Below are positions 1 to 11,235 of a DNA stretch of 64,000 nucleotides, one piece after another (position 1 is the first letter of the stretch; each line of letters opens with the position of its first letter). A model generated the notes under the pieces. It saw only the letters and a list, made by a program, of their open reading frames with translations. It was not told the DNA's origin and did not search any database. Source of the stretch: Absidia repens. Its lineage: Eukaryota; Mucoromycota; Mucoromycetes; Mucorales; Cunninghamellaceae. Position numbers and translations under genes: made by a program. Location: contig MCGE01000034.1 of NCBI GenBank assembly GCA_002105175.1, forward strand, positions 1 to 64,000, in the 5' to 3' direction.

Positions 1-2
1 CC

Positions 3-827
3 TCCTATGTTAGCGACAAGTATGGCCGTCGACGTGCGCTCATCTACACCAACATTTCACTCGCCATTGGTTCGTTGATCATGACACTCGCTCCCAATGT
101 GGCTTTATTAATGGTAGGTCGCTTCTTTGCTGGTGTAGGCGGCGGACTAGTGACTGTGGTGGTACCTGCTTATATCTCTGAATGTGTCCCAAAATCGAGT
201 CGTGGGTTTTTTGGCACTCTGAATCAATTGGCGATTGTCACTGGCATTATGGTGTCCCAAATTGCGGGGATGGTCTTGGAAGCACAATGGCGCTGGATTC
301 TTCTTATCGGAGCTGGTATAGCTATATGTCAACTGATCCTTCTCCCGCTTTGTGTAGAATCTCCACGGTATCTAATGAACGCTGCTACTACTTCACACCA
401 GCCAAGGGATGAACAGGCGAAACAAGCACTTTTACGGCTACGTGGTCCGCCCGTGGAGGATGTGGTCGACGAAATCGAAGAATGGCACCGGGATGCTGCT
501 GCAACTGCTACAACAACAACAACTACTACTACTACTTCACCATCCTCACCTCTGATGCCTGATGAAAGTAATAACAATATCGTGACACTCCGACGTTTTT
601 TGACTTACCCTCAATACCGCCATCCTTTACTGCTTATTCTTTTGGTCCAACTTTCACAGCAATTCTCTGGCATCAATGCTGTGATCTTTTATTCCACATC
701 CATCATGTCCACTGTATTTCCTGAATCATCTGGTAAGAAACGTCTTTCCTCTTCCCCTAATACAAGATGCAAACAGGGATATCTTCTCCGTGCCTCTCCT
801 TCTTGCTCACACACACGCACTCACACA

Positions 828-880
<53 letters not shown>

Positions 881-1450
881 GTATATTATGTAGATCGTAT
901 CACAGTATTTATTGCGATTGTCAATCTTGTCATGACGGTGGTATCAGCCTATCTTATGGACCGGTCAGGCCGTCGTACATTATTCCTTGTATCCTCTTCA
1001 GCCATGGCTTGTAGCAGTCTGCTGCTTGGATGGAGTATTCAATATGGTTATGATGGCACTTCGGCATTTGCCATTGTCTCCTTTGTTGCTGCTTTTGCGA
1101 TTGGTCTCGGACCTATTCCCTTTTTGATCATTCCTGAACTGGTAGTGTCTTCTGCAGCTGCAAGTGCTGGCTCGGTCGGTTTGGCTTCCAATATGTTAAT
1201 GAATTTTACAGTGTCGGCAGGATTTATGGCGTTAAGAGATATCATTGGACAAGGCCAGGTATTTTATGTGTTTGCGCTGATTTTATTGGTGTGTACTTTA
1301 TTGGGATTCTTTTACTTGCCTGAAACGAAAAATAAAAGTGCTGATCAAGTGGTGCGCTCGGGCTGGGCGGTGCCTTCTTGGTCATGGAAGCTGCGGAATC
1401 AACAACAAGAAGACTATCATCCTATTCAAGATACTGGTGATGATTTATAA
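3..1450 (+). CDS. MFS sugar (hexose-type) transporter, 5'-truncated
   Basis: Proton-coupled or facilitative sugar carrier of the plasma membrane, major facilitator superfamily, sugar porter family. The model is join(3..732, 894..1450), about 428 residues, open at the left edge, so the first one or two membrane helices are missing. Seen in order: the loop 2-3 motif DKYGRR, several hydrophobic helices, VESPRYL after helix 6, a Thr-rich linker in the central cytoplasmic loop, QQFSGINAVIFYS in helix 7, DRSGRRTLFL in loop 8-9, and a PETK motif after helix 12. These are the standard sugar porter signatures. The single visible intron (733..893, GTAAGA to TAG) holds a run of 49 Ts, and the reading frame rejoins cleanly at Asp-Arg-Ile. 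The Thr run in the central loop (around 510-535) is low complexity. The substrate cannot be told from sequence alone. Confidence 0.9.
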
Positions 1451-1913
1451 TTATTAGTGATTATAGTTTTATCTTGTAGTTTATCTCCATCTACTTGTCC
1501 CACATGCGCAGACTTGTATACATTCGTTTACATTTAATTCCTATTCTGGTTTTGATGATTTTTGTTTTTTTTTCTTTTACCCCTAGTTTGTTTGTAGTTT
1601 ATAGCTTCCCTTATTTACTTTTTTATTATCGTCTTCTGAACATACTATTACTATCAATAAAAACATGTGCATATTTCTTCAACCTTTTTTTTTAAAGTTA
1701 TTCATGGGCTCATCATACTGACTCCAAGCCAAATGCGGAGTTGTGATTGCATGAAGGGAAAAATGGGGCTTTTTGTGATAGACTAGGCTACGGTTTATTT
1801 AACCACACAATTATTTTCTCTTCGATATATAAAAACGCTCAAACAAAAAACAAAAAATAAATCTTTTTATTCAGGCTTTTTTTTTATCCCCTTCTTCAAT
1901 CAACCTGGTCATC
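1451..1913. other. Intergenic: transporter 3' UTR and promoter of the next gene
   Basis: This gap holds the transporter 3' end (an AATAAA-like run near 1657-1663), a T-rich stretch, and then the promoter of the next gene with a TATA-like box at 1824-1835. No other gene is visible. Confidence 0.6.
1824..1835 (+). promoter_or_regulatory. TATA-like box
   Basis: GATATATAAAAA lies about 80 bp upstream of the ATG at 1914 and is followed by an A-rich then pyrimidine-rich leader, as expected of a fungal core promoter. Assigned by motif and position only. Confidence 0.45.
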
Positions 1914-2870
1914 ATGATACTTTCAGCCATCAACTCATCAACAGAACCCAATCAGTCTTCTGAGTGCCATATCAATGATGACATCGAAGGGGTTGCAATT
2001 CCAGTAGATGAATGGATTGCAAAAGAATTGGCACGCATCAAAGAACAACAGGAACCAAGACATTGTCATGATTATGAAGCGTTGATTGAAGTAATCGAAG
2101 AGATCAGTCGGATACCAGCATGCATGTTGGTGATGAAAAGGCAACAAAATTATAACACCGATCCTACCACCTCTGAGAATGACGATAATAACGGCTCAGC
2201 AGTAACCTTACCTTGTGGCAACGTTTTAGAACAACCATCCAGGTCATTACTACTATCAAGTCCTCCTATTTCCCCTACTGCGACGTCGTCACTGATGATA
2301 TTGCTTGATCGGGCTTTTGTTTCGTTATGGAAATACTGCTGCGATGATCAATATGCGCCTCATCATGCTTTCCCGGTGGGTCTTTTGCTTGACATTGAAA
2401 AAATAACGCTTCTTCTTAATCCCAATAGTATTAATAATAATAATTATAGCAAAAATGATGATATGACACATAGTGGTGATTTTTCTTCGTCTTCGGGGAG
2501 TATTCAAAATCATCCTTTGAGAAAAAAAAAAAAATCATCAATGCAGCTTATTCAGGCACAGCTCAGCAAAGCATTTTATATTCAAACACCGCCACCACCA
2601 GACGCGGTTACTTCCTGTTCTCCTTGGCTGCCGTCTTTCCAAGTGATCCAACAATGGATTTTCCCTTTATCTATACCAGCATCAGAATCATCTAATATAA
2701 CTAGTGACACAACGACAACTAAATGGTATTCATCATTAATCACAGGAACGGATGCCAATCGTTCAGCGAAATTATCGTTACCTCTTGCCTCGAGAATTTC
2801 CCACTCATCCCTTACTGCTACCAGCACCGTCGACCATCTCGAACAATTGATGCAAAAAACTCATCTCTAA
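1914..2870 (+). CDS. Hypothetical protein, intronless, 318 aa
   Basis: I do not recognise this protein. It is a single open frame with a TATA-like box about 80 bp upstream and stop TAA at 2868-2870. The N-terminal half has a short acidic, probably helical part (around residues 25-65, with IAKELARIKEQQEP) followed by Ser/Thr/Asn-rich spacers. A second compact patch around residues 125-170 (SLMILLDRAFVSLWKYCCDD, then a Leu-rich segment) looks folded, and a later one around 240-260 contains SPWLPSFQVIQQWIFP. A lysine run (RKKKKSS) near residue 205 is encoded by an A tract. No signal peptide or membrane segment is evident. The mix of folded patches and Ser-rich linkers suggests a real lineage-specific gene. 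Confidence 0.6.
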   Translation: MILSAINSSTEPNQSSECHINDDIEGVAIPVDEWIAKELARIKEQQEPRHCHDYEALIEVIEEISRIPACMLVMKRQQNYNTDPTTSENDDNNGSAVTLPCGNVLEQPSRSLLLSSPPISPTATSSLMILLDRAFVSLWKYCCDDQYAPHHAFPVGLLLDIEKITLLLNPNSINNNNYSKNDDMTHSGDFSSSSGSIQNHPLRKKKKSSMQLIQAQLSKAFYIQTPPPPDAVTSCSPWLPSFQVIQQWIFPLSIPASESSNITSDTTTTKWYSSLITGTDANRSAKLSLPLASRISHSSLTATSTVDHLEQLMQKTHL

Positions 2871-3974
2871 AATAACAATAATAAATATATCACTGCTATT
2901 TTATGCACTATTTCTGTATTTTTTTGTAAACTTTTTTTTTTTTTTTTTTTTGTAAAACAAGGAAAATGGATTGGGTCACACATACTAGCACACACAAACT
3001 CTAAGCATCTATTCCAGAAAAAAAAAAAAATGGCGGGCCCTTGATAATATATTTGCAAAGTCATCAATGGGATGGTACAAAAGAGATTTTTTTTTTATTG
3101 AAGCAAAACCATAATAATACTGATACTAACTAAACTATAATGTAAACACTATACTATCTAACTCTCGTCTATCCATTTATTTTGCCCAGGCAAGGTTTCT
3201 TGATTTCCATTCCTGTCAATGCTGAGCCTTCCCACCGAATATATAAAACAAACTACGATCTGACTCAGTTCCATATTAGTATAGTTCCATCATGAGAATT
3301 CCGCTAACCGTCCATCCGGTAGAGTATGCGTCAGTATCATGGAAATATGGGAGCAAAAAGAGCGGGTTGGTTTCAAAATCATCGTCACTATCAGCAACCA
3401 GTCCCTCCAAATAAAAAAAAAAAAAAACGGTCGGTAGATCAGTTCAATGTATTTCGCATTTGTATGGTAGAAGAAGAGGGATATGCGACCGCCTGAATAG
3501 TTTTCCTTTTGATTTTCTGTGGTATGATAATCGTAGAGCTAAACAAATAAATAAAATAAATAAATAAATAATAATAATAATAATAAAAAAAAAATACCAG
3601 ATAAGGATGAACTAAGAGTAGATGCTTTAAAAGGAAGATGCGTCAAAATCCAATCCCGCCCCTCCTCACCCCATGCCAATTTTGTAGTTTACCTTTTCCA
3701 GTCTGTATCGCATTCAGTATTGTCAGCACATTTATCTTCAAATTCCATTGTCATCAGGACCAATGTGTCACCAAGTCATGACCAGTGAAAAAAAAAAAAA
3801 AAAAAAAAAAAAGGTAATTGAATGATGGCAGATGTTTCGAATGTCTCTATGTAGAAGTAAATTTATTGGGGAGGGGGAGTGTGTGTGATATTTTTTTTTG
3901 TACATGAATGTGAATCGTAATAATATAAAACGGACAGGGTCTAAAATAATGATAATATCAAAAAGAACTAAAAA
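2871..3974. other. Intergenic, A/T-run-rich, no firm gene
   Basis: Between the convergent orphan gene and the mL45-like gene there are several A or T runs (2932-2951, 3018-3030, 3412-3426, 3789-3812), an AATA/AAT microsatellite (3544-3595) and one short open frame at 3292-3414, listed separately. Nothing else could be supported. Confidence 0.6.
3292..3414 (+). CDS. Possible small ORF, 40 aa
   Basis: ATG at 3292 opens a 40-codon frame ending TAA. A good TATA-like box (AATATATAAAAC, about 3237-3248) sits some 45-55 bp upstream. The peptide is basic and Ser-rich at its end and resembles nothing I know. It may be a 5' leader ORF, a first exon of an unseen gene, or chance; the promoter-like context is the only reason to list it. 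Confidence 0.2.
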   Translation: MRIPLTVHPVEYASVSWKYGSKKSGLVSKSSSLSATSPSK

Positions 3975-5217
3975 CTACTGTTGCGCCAATTTTTCAGGAG
4001 CGGCAATCTTGCCATAGACCCGCCAGATGTCCTCAGGATCAGAGATCGTCTTTTGGAATACAACATATTCGAGCACATTATGGATTTGGTTGGGATCACC
4101 ACCTACAAGTCGGTTCTTCTTATCATACACAGCCATGGACTACCATATATATATATAAAAGGGACAAACGAGTTTAGCATTTGTACATTCAACCTATCTC
4201 TATGTATATCTATCATTGTCCCCCTCCCCCTTTTTTTGTGTGTGTGTGTGTATGTGTGTACCTGTTTTGTAAACATGCGAACAGTTACTTGACCAACAGA
4301 GAACCCAGACTTGCTAACACCAGAGGTACCTACACAACGAACGCATACAATTTTAGGGTTTTCCACTTCACCATGATATTTCCATTCCCATCGAACGTTG
4401 TTTCGATGCTTCAGTTGGTTTTTCAAGCTCTATAATTAAAAAAGTGTCAATCACATATTCCAAATAAACTATATAGTATTTTTGTTCCATCATATCCATT
4501 GACTTGTCATATAATCTACTTACAGAGTACATGGCGTCCAAGCATACTTCTTCCAGAATTTGACGATCACCTCTATAATAATAATAAAAATAATAATATA
4601 TATAGATGGTTAATAATGTGTGGACGTATTATACTTGCTTCATCTTACCTTGCAAATGAATCATTCATATCTTTGTAAGTTTCTTCAGCAATTGACAAGA
4701 ATTTGCCAGAGTTCCATTTTTCATATTGAGACTTATATTTGATCAGACCAACACTAAATCAATAATAGCAGCAACACTGTTAGTACTTTGACCCCTGTCA
4801 CATGAATACCTCCTATCCTACTCATTCTTTTACCTCAATAAGTTTTGTACATTGTTCTTAATATTCCTCCATTTTGTCAAACGCCAGTTTTGAAAGTCGG
4901 ATATAGAGGGAGAGGATTCAGGAGGAATGTAATTGGCTATTTAAAGAAAAAGCAAAACAAAAAAACGTTAGTTTCAACGTTGATGCACTGCGTTGTTCGA
5001 GTAATTTTATATCTTGCTTACCGAAAACACCGTGATCGCGCAATAGGATCTGCTTGCCTTCATTTTTGTTATTGGTGGCATACGTACGGGTGGCGATGGA
5101 CGACAAAATACGAGGTTGAATGATGGTTGAGGTAGTTCCCTGAGACCATATTCCTACTGATGAGACATTAGCGCGAAGGAAAGGTTGAATACGGATGGAG
5201 CGTAGGCCAAAAGACAT
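3975..5217 (-). CDS. Mitochondrial large-subunit ribosomal protein mL45-like (Tim44-like domain)
   Basis: Component or membrane-facing partner of the mitochondrial 54S ribosomal subunit near the polypeptide exit. Model: complement(join(3975..4139, 4262..4429, 4524..4572, 4649..4753, 4834..4936, 5022..5217)), 786 nt, 261 aa; all five introns keep frame. Residues 1-50 form a basic, Ser/Arg-rich mitochondrial targeting sequence. The C-terminal part shows the Tim44-like fold of the MRPL45/Mba1 group: a helical region with WKYHGEVENPKIVCVRCVG, then FSVGQVTVRMFTKQ, and an end segment (VLEYVVFQKTISDPEDIWRV) corresponding to the VFE/WRMHTKI end of animal mL45. I chose the ATG at 5217 rather than the in-frame one at 5277 because the latter adds only a low-complexity Phe run. 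An Mba1-type ribosome receptor is the main alternative. Confidence 0.8.
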
Positions 5218-5565
5218 TGTGGTGGTGGAGTAAAAAAAGAAAAAAGTGGACACAGAGAAAAAAAAAGAAAAAGTCAAAAAAAATCAAAATAGCTAAAATC
5301 CCCCCCTGTGAGTGGCTGAGCTTTGAGCACTGCGCTGTCTAAAGGGAATTTTGGCCAATATTTTTGCATTGTAAAAAAAGTGATCAGAGATGGAATTGGG
5401 GCTTTATTTATTTACAACAATAAGAAGATAATATATAATGTGTTGGGGATGAAGGAGGGGGGTGACGGTAGTGCTAGTGCTATAGAAGGCTAAAATGAGA
5501 TAATGAATGCGAAAGAAAGGGCTAATAGCATGATTGAAGAATGAATATGAAAAGGGGTCTATCTA
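5218..5565. other. Short intergenic spacer between two minus-strand genes
   Basis: Promoter of the mL45-like gene and the 3' region of POP7. A C run at 5299-5305 and short A runs are present; no gene seen. Confidence 0.6.
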
Positions 5566-6228
5566 TTAACGTCTAAGTTTCCGGTTGCGTGAAGGGTGTC
5601 GCGCTATCATGGCTGCCTTTTTTTGTAAATCCAACAAGCCAGGTTTGGCCACAAGGTCAATTCGAATAGCAGAGTTCTGTCGTTGTTGTGTTTGTATGTC
5701 TTCATCCTAAAAAATATTGTTAGTATATACTATTAGTACCACAACTATTACTGCCTAATTTCTTATTACCATATCATCTGGAACAATATCATCAATCAAT
5801 GTCACAGTACTTGTAGTGACTCGAAGTTCTATTTGATTTTCGAGAGTTGTTTGTGTTTTCTGAGCAATAGCAATAGCGCGACAAAGCATAGCCCCCATCC
5901 CATGAACTGTGATTGTACTATGTCTAAAAGAAAAAAAAAAAAAGTGGATTGGACGTTTAGTATCTTAATGACAATATCTTTATTTTAGTCACAGTACTTT
6001 TCATTAACCATGAGATGTTGAATCCTTTTGACAATAACTGGTATCTTGCTTTTGTGAGAGACGTAAATATCAGTGACAGCGGCGGCTGCGCGTTGAGGTA
6101 CTCGTTTGTGTATGCTTCCTAGATCATTGATAAAATCAGTACATAAAATCAGTATACATGATAAAAATAATGATATCAACTTTATTACCTTCAAGGCGGG
6201 TGCGCTTTAGGTTGATGGCGTCTTTCAT
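5566..6228 (-). CDS. POP7: RNase P / RNase MRP protein subunit Pop7 (Rpp20), Alba superfamily
   Basis: Nuclear protein of the RNase P and RNase MRP ribonucleoproteins, which process pre-tRNA 5' ends and pre-rRNA. Pop7 pairs with Pop6 to bind the P3 arm of the RNA. Model: complement(join(5566..5706, 5770..5923, 5998..6118, 6189..6228)), 456 nt, 151 aa, all junctions in frame. The Alba core is clear: DIYVSHKSKIPVIVKRIQHL at about residues 28-50, STITVHGMGAMLCRAIAIA (the Rpp20/Pop7 signature) in the middle, then a strand with STVTLIDDIVPDD. The C-terminus is basic (RHPSRNRKLRR). Family length is about 140 residues, so it looks complete. It is head-to-head with the membrane glycoprotein gene at 6819. 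Confidence 0.85.
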
Positions 6229-6818
6229 AATTAAGCAATAATGATTCAAGAAAGTAAAAAAAAGAAGAAAAAAATAAAATAAAATTAGTCCGATGGACGG
6301 AGTTTACATTTCCGTTTCTGACTGTTCAGAAAGAACAGTTTGTTAAAAAAAAAAAATAATAATTAAACTTTGTCTTCACATCGCCCAAAAAAAAAAAAAA
6401 AGAACAAGCAGCGGTATCTTGTTCTCAATTGAGACTTGTGCCCTTGCAGTAATGGGTGATATAAAGTGGTCAGTGTTATATTCTGCTGAGCAACTTGTTT
6501 CCAAGTCAAATACTCACATATGGTACGTGTTACTTGCTCTGGATCAATCAAATGCGTTGAGGTAAGAACTAGCCACCAATATTTCTATAATAGTCTTTTT
6601 ACCATACCGCTGTGCAACGATCCAAATCAAGGTTGTACGGCTGTAGCTAAAACTTCGATTTCAATGCACAGTGAACAGGTACTTCTTCAACTTTTTTTTA
6701 CTTTTTTAAGCTCCCCAATTTTAAATGACCCTTCTTTTCCTTTTTTTTTCTTTCTTGTTTCTGACAAATACCCCTTTCCTTTCCCTTTCTTTTGTGTACT
6801 TTGTATTCCCTCTTTCCC
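6229..6818. other. Divergent promoter region with possible unassigned exons
   Basis: Head-to-head spacer between POP7 and the membrane glycoprotein gene. It is not plain promoter sequence: 6410-6680 has protein-like frames on both strands. On the minus strand a frame contains IDPEQVTRTICEYLTWKQVA; on the plus strand two stretches joined by a perfect GTAAGAAC donor (after 6559) and a TAATAG acceptor (6591) read DIKWSVLYSAEQLVSKSN and on to IPLCNDPNQGCTAVAKTS. I could not decide which strand is coding or name a family. A-runs at 6345-6356 and 6388-6402 flank it. Confidence 0.35.
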
Positions 6819-8049
6819 ATGTATTCAGCGTCGCTTGTCATTCTTACTCTCATTGCTCAATCAGGTTCCTGCTTGGTGTTTCGGCTTCCAACTTACAATA
6901 GCAATGTTTATCCTGGTGAAAGTAACCTCATAGCATGGAGTGACTTCGGCGATGTAACCGCGGTAACTGTATATCTTGCTCATGGAACTGAGTCAAACTA
7001 CACTATCCTTCAGACCATTGGTGAAAACATACCTAGCTCGACCAACAGCATGATGTACCACCTTCCCACCACATTACCTCCCACGAACGTCTTTTTTATG
7101 CTTGAAGGAAACGACTCACCAAAATCCGTCACCACTCGTCCTGTTTATGTGGATTCTAGTCGTGGTGGGTTTGATACATTTCCTTCTATCTCCTTTCCTT
7201 CCTCCTTTCCTTCTACCTTTCCTTCTATCTCTTTTCCATCAAATTTCCCCTTTGGCCTTCCTACTGCTTCACCAATACCCAACCCAACGCCAACTCACAC
7301 CCACTCAGGTCTACCAATGCCAGCAATTATAGGTATCGTTGTAGGCAGTGTAGTGTTTTTATTTATTGTAAGTAAAATATAAATAGAATAAGAAGAAAAA
7401 AAAAATGGATCTTTGTGTTACTGACCATACTTTTGCTCGTTAGGTATTGGTGACGGCAATCATAATGAAACGTCGTACGATTCGAAGAAATCGACTGGCC
7501 CTGCAATTATTGCAACAACAACAAAGAAACGAGACATCAAGACCACCACCCAATTGGTCACAAAAACCAACAGACATTAATGTGAATGTTGCCCTTCATG
7601 GATTAGAAGAGAGCCAACCACTGCAGCAGACCGAACAACATACAGAATACAATTACAATCCTCAGTATCAATACGAACAGCAAATGGATAATAGTTATAC
7701 CAATCAATCCCAACAACCATACTCATCACCAGGTGGATTCATTGTGCCATCACCAAAAACAGCGACGTCCTTTGCCGGTGGATATCCATTGAATCCTACG
7801 CACGATAGTGGTTTGCACAACACTTCACCCCCTACTGAATTATCAACCACCAGCACCATTGTCTATCCTCCTGCACCCGCCTACCAAAAGGTCACATCAA
7901 CAAAAACAAGTGTTTCCGGTATTGAAAACAAACCAAACCAGGCTTCTTCGCCAATTGATGTCTCTCACAAACCCAATGAAGTTGTATACGATAAGCCTCA
8001 TTCAAATATCACCACACAAAAACCTCATTCGGATTCTCCTCCTCTGTAA
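6819..8049 (+). CDS. Secreted-type single-pass membrane glycoprotein (cell-surface sensor-like), 384 aa
   Basis: Model: join(6819..7367, 7444..8049). A signal peptide covers residues 1-18 (MYSASLVILTLIAQSGSC). It is followed by an extracellular beta-rich domain of about 100 residues starting FRLPTYNSNVYPGESNLIAW, like the Ser/Thr-rich GPI-anchored (Kre9/Knh1-like) fungal surface domain. Next comes a Phe-Pro-Ser repeat stalk (five or so FPS-x units), then one membrane helix (PAIIGIVVGSVVFLFIVLVTAIIM) interrupted by the intron, a basic stop-transfer MKRRTIRRNR, and a 180-residue Gln/Pro/Ser/Thr-rich cytoplasmic tail. This is the layout of Mid2/Wsc-type surface sensors, but no Wsc cysteine domain is present, so sensor function is an inference. 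The ATG at 6819 is chosen over the earlier in-frame ATG at 6792 because it gives a clean signal peptide. Confidence 0.75.
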
Positions 8050-8640
8050 ATGACACCCAATATGTAGTTTTTTTTTTTTTAGTGGAACATTTTATCATTG
8101 CTCATTGCTTATAGATTCCCGTAGCTTTGATTTTGTTGTATATTATATTTCCCTAATTTATTATGAATCAAATAAATAAAACCATATGATTGTACCTCAT
8201 TCGCTGTGTTTTTTTGTTCCTTATACTATGACAATTAAAATTCGTATACTGTATAGTATCTGTAGATTCTGAAGAATAGTGGGTGTTCTTTTCAAGGATT
8301 CCGAAGATTATGCACACACGTACAAATATTGTAAACAACCCAAATACACAGAATGCCATTTTGTTTATTGACACATTATAATAAAATTAGAGGGCATAGT
8401 ACTAGTTTAGCAAATATCCCGATTTTTTTAGGCATATCACACTCCCCCTTTTTTTTTTTTTTTTTTTGCTGGACTTGTTGATAAATGACCCGCCGACATT
8501 TATATGTATTATGTTATTATATGTATATAGATTAATGTAATTGAACTTTCCACCCCATTATCTTCAGCCCTTAAAAAGTCTATCTCCTTTGATGTATTGG
8601 ACAAATATGAACTCGCTCACAACGACAACAGCAACATTTC
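8050..8640. other. Gene-free 3' region with T run
   Basis: 3' UTR of the membrane protein gene (AATAAA at about 8171-8176), a run of about 19 Ts (8449-8467), then plain AT-rich DNA up to the first repeat copy. A 68-codon minus-strand frame at 8168-8374 has no family resemblance. Confidence 0.55.
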
Positions 8641-9470
8641 AAATCCCGACCACGTGAATATTTTATTTACTCTCAATTTTTCCTTTTCCTTTTTCTTTCC
8701 TTTCCTTTTTTCTTCAGCATTCAGCTTCTTTAAGGTTATTTTGGACTTAGATTAGGGTCAGGACTAGTTTAGAAGGGGTTTCAGCTCAGGGATGACAAGA
8801 TGCATGGGGAAACCCTTTCATTTTGGATCTAGGATCTGAAGGCACCATTAGTTGGTTTTTTTGAAGCCTTCATTAGTTTACCAGTATGTTAATATGTCAT
8901 AGTTTGTTTCTATATCTGAATAAAATACGTCTCTTTTTGCATACTTCAATGAAGATGTCCCATTAGTCTCTCTCATGTCTATTGTTAGATCTCGTTTTTA
9001 CTACTATCACCCATTTTCATCATTGTTGACTGTGTTCTGCTTCAATAAAAGGTGTCCTATTAGCGTTTCTCTTGTCTTGTATTGACTCCCATTTTACAAG
9101 TGCTCTTTAGAATTAGTATGGCCACGCTTTATATCTCACAGTAGTCTCGCTCATTCTAACTTCATTAGATCTCTTGTGGCGATGAACCCTGTGCTCTTCG
9201 CTTAGTATGTACAACGTTCCCTAAAATAAAATATGTCTTTTTACAACTCAAACTATGACCTTTTATATAATTAGCAATGCTGCTATTATACTTTTTTTAT
9301 GAATGTACCATCAAATACTTCCTTTTTAGTGCACCCGCTATAACTACGTTTCCCTTAAGAATCCAAGCCGCTGGGTTTGCGATTCTAGATCACTTTATAT
9401 GAAACGTGACCCTATTCCTACTCTATGAGCATATCTTTTCGTATAAAATATAATAAAATACACCAGACCG
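8641..9470 (+). repeat. Dispersed repeat family R1, copy 1 (near full length)
   Basis: The copy starts near CCCGACCACGTG (8645-8656), runs through a pyrimidine-rich stretch, then GACTAGTTTAGAAGGGG and the core GGGGAAACCCTTTCATTTTGGAT (8806-8828). It continues with several AATAAA-containing submodules (each with a GTCCCATTAG / TCTCTCTCATG-like piece). It aligns by eye over some 800 bp with the copy at 47285-48120. There is no coding frame and no obvious terminal repeats, so it is a non-autonomous element, a solo LTR-like sequence or a non-coding transcript family. Confidence 0.7.
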
Positions 9471-9599
9471 GATGCATTATATTTATCCAGTGACTTTTTT
9501 TTTTTTTTTTTTTTTTTTGCGTATGTTATAATGAAAAAGAGCCAGCTAGTGTCTTCGCATCATTGTGCGAAATCGCAGAGGCATGTTATACCTATCCAG

Positions 9600-9725
9600 C
9601 TTTTTTTTTTTTTAACACAAAAAACCCCATCCTTCCATTGATGTAGAATTTGGCATGACGGCTGGGCCCTAAGGGACTTCATACCATGTGTAAAATGGTG
9701 TTTAACCCATACCATTAAAACCTAC
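9600..9725 (-). repeat. Repeat module R2, inverted fragment
   Basis: The sequence GACGGCTGGGCCCTAAGGG (about 9656-9674), read on the minus strand, matches the R2 signature AGCCCCTTGGGGCCCAACCG seen at 33573 and in variant form at 28391 and 33697. It follows a T run (9601-9613). Confidence 0.45.
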
Positions 9726-10164
9726 GCTTCATAAAATAATGATAATAACAGTACTTCGGCCCCAGTAAATAGTTGATACTTCAATTCCTTCCCTCCAGAG
9801 CTATTTCTTAATCCCCCCGCGCCGAAGTTTTTTTTTTTTATTTAATGAAACTGGTCAAAGATGACTCCAGGTTGACGAAAGACGGTCCATAAAGTAAGTA
9901 CTTCAACGTTTCTTCTATTTTGATTTAGAGTCGACTTGAAGGTTTTCCAAAATTTTCAACTTCTTTTTTTTTTTTTTACATCCAAACACTTTGTTTTTTC
10001 TATGCACAAAAATATACAGTATACATATGTAGGTAAATGAAGTCGTCTTACTACTCAACCTATTTCGTTTTCACACAGAGATACACTCCAATCTTCTCTT
10101 TTTTAAGCTCATGCATTTATATATATATATATAAACTAATTGAAACGTATGACAGAGAAACTAA

Positions 10165-10400
10165 CGGTAAATAGAGATACAATATATTTTATTCAGATGT
10201 CAATACAAAACTTGACAAACTAACATTGAACTAATGACGGCTTCATAGTATTCGTAATATGACGGAGACTAGTCTAATGGTTGGCCCCAAACCACAAATC
10301 AAGGGGTTTCCCATGAAAATTGTATTGTATTGTTCAAATGTTCCTAATCTAAAACTGTAACACGAATCCAAGATCACCGAAAATATAGCCATATTTTATA
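10165..10400 (-). repeat. Dispersed repeat family R1, degenerate inverted copy
   Basis: Minus-strand match to the R1 middle: GATACAATATATTTTATTCAGATG corresponds to the CTGAATAAAATA submodule, and AAGGGGTTTCCCATG (about 10303-10317) to the inverted core. The copy is short and diverged. Confidence 0.5.
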
Positions 10401-10664
10401 TTAACTTAGTATTGGCAACCAATCACAAGGGCTCAGGTGTGTGTGGGGGCGGGGGAGAGCTAGGATGCAGTGCAACATACTCCATTCATTTATAAGATCG
10501 ACCAACCAGGATTATGATCATCTTTGGTATTGTGTAATATAAAACTGCCAATTCCCTGTGAGGAAATAGTTATAGTTGGTGAACAAAAAGTATGTGTTTG
10601 GCGGGTTACTTGCAAAACAGCTACAATAGCGGTATTGTTCACTATCCGACTGGGCAGAGGATGG
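10401..10664. other. Spacer between two inverted repeat copies
   Basis: AT-rich, with a G-rich tract at 10440-10455. The 61-codon frame starting at 10524 shows no family features. Nothing else seen. Confidence 0.4.
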
Positions 10665-11235
10665 TTATTAAAAATGTATATTTTATTGAGGCAAATTGAT
10701 AAATACTAAAAAAAAAAACGAGGGGTTCACTGTAACAAAGAATTTAATGGAAGGATCTACTGAGGGGGGGGGGGAGCGTGAGGAAGACTAATGTGAGATT
10801 GGTAGAATGGTCAACATAAATCATGATGACGATGATGTTGTAAAAAAGGAATGTACTGTACAAGACATGAGAGAAGGTAATGGGCTATTTTTCATTAAAG
10901 AAAGTAAAAAGAGACATATTTTATTTAAACGTAGACACAAACTATCGACAAAGTAATACTAAACTAAGCTAATGAAGACTCAAGAAACCGACTAAATGGT
11001 GATCCAAACTCCTGAATCCAAAATGAAAGGGTTTCCCCATGAATGTTGTCATCCCTGAGCTGAAAACCCTTCTAAACTAGTCCTAACATTATTCTAAAAT
11101 CACCGTGACCTCAAAGAAGTCGAATAATGAAGAAAAAACAGAAGGAAAAAAGAAAAAGAAAAAGAAAGAAAGGGAGGCAGAGCGAAAAAAAAAATTCGAG
11201 TAAATAAAAAAAATCCACGTGGGCGGGATTGGAAA
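10665..11235 (-). repeat. Dispersed repeat family R1, inverted copy
   Basis: Read on the minus strand this has the CACGTG box within CCCGCCCACGTG (CACGTG at 11216-11221), a pyrimidine tract, AGGACTAGTTTAGAAGGG, the core (about 11018-11040, inverted) and the AATAAAATATGTCTC submodule (about 10906-10925, inverted). The 10665-10770 part also matches 58385-58480. Confidence 0.65.

Noticed and set aside
767..1014. Frames crossing the T run in the sugar transporter intron
   Set aside because: Phe runs come from the 49-T intronic tract; the true exon starts at 894.
10524..10709. 61-codon plus-strand frame
   Set aside because: Runs into an inverted R1 repeat copy and has no recognisable feature.
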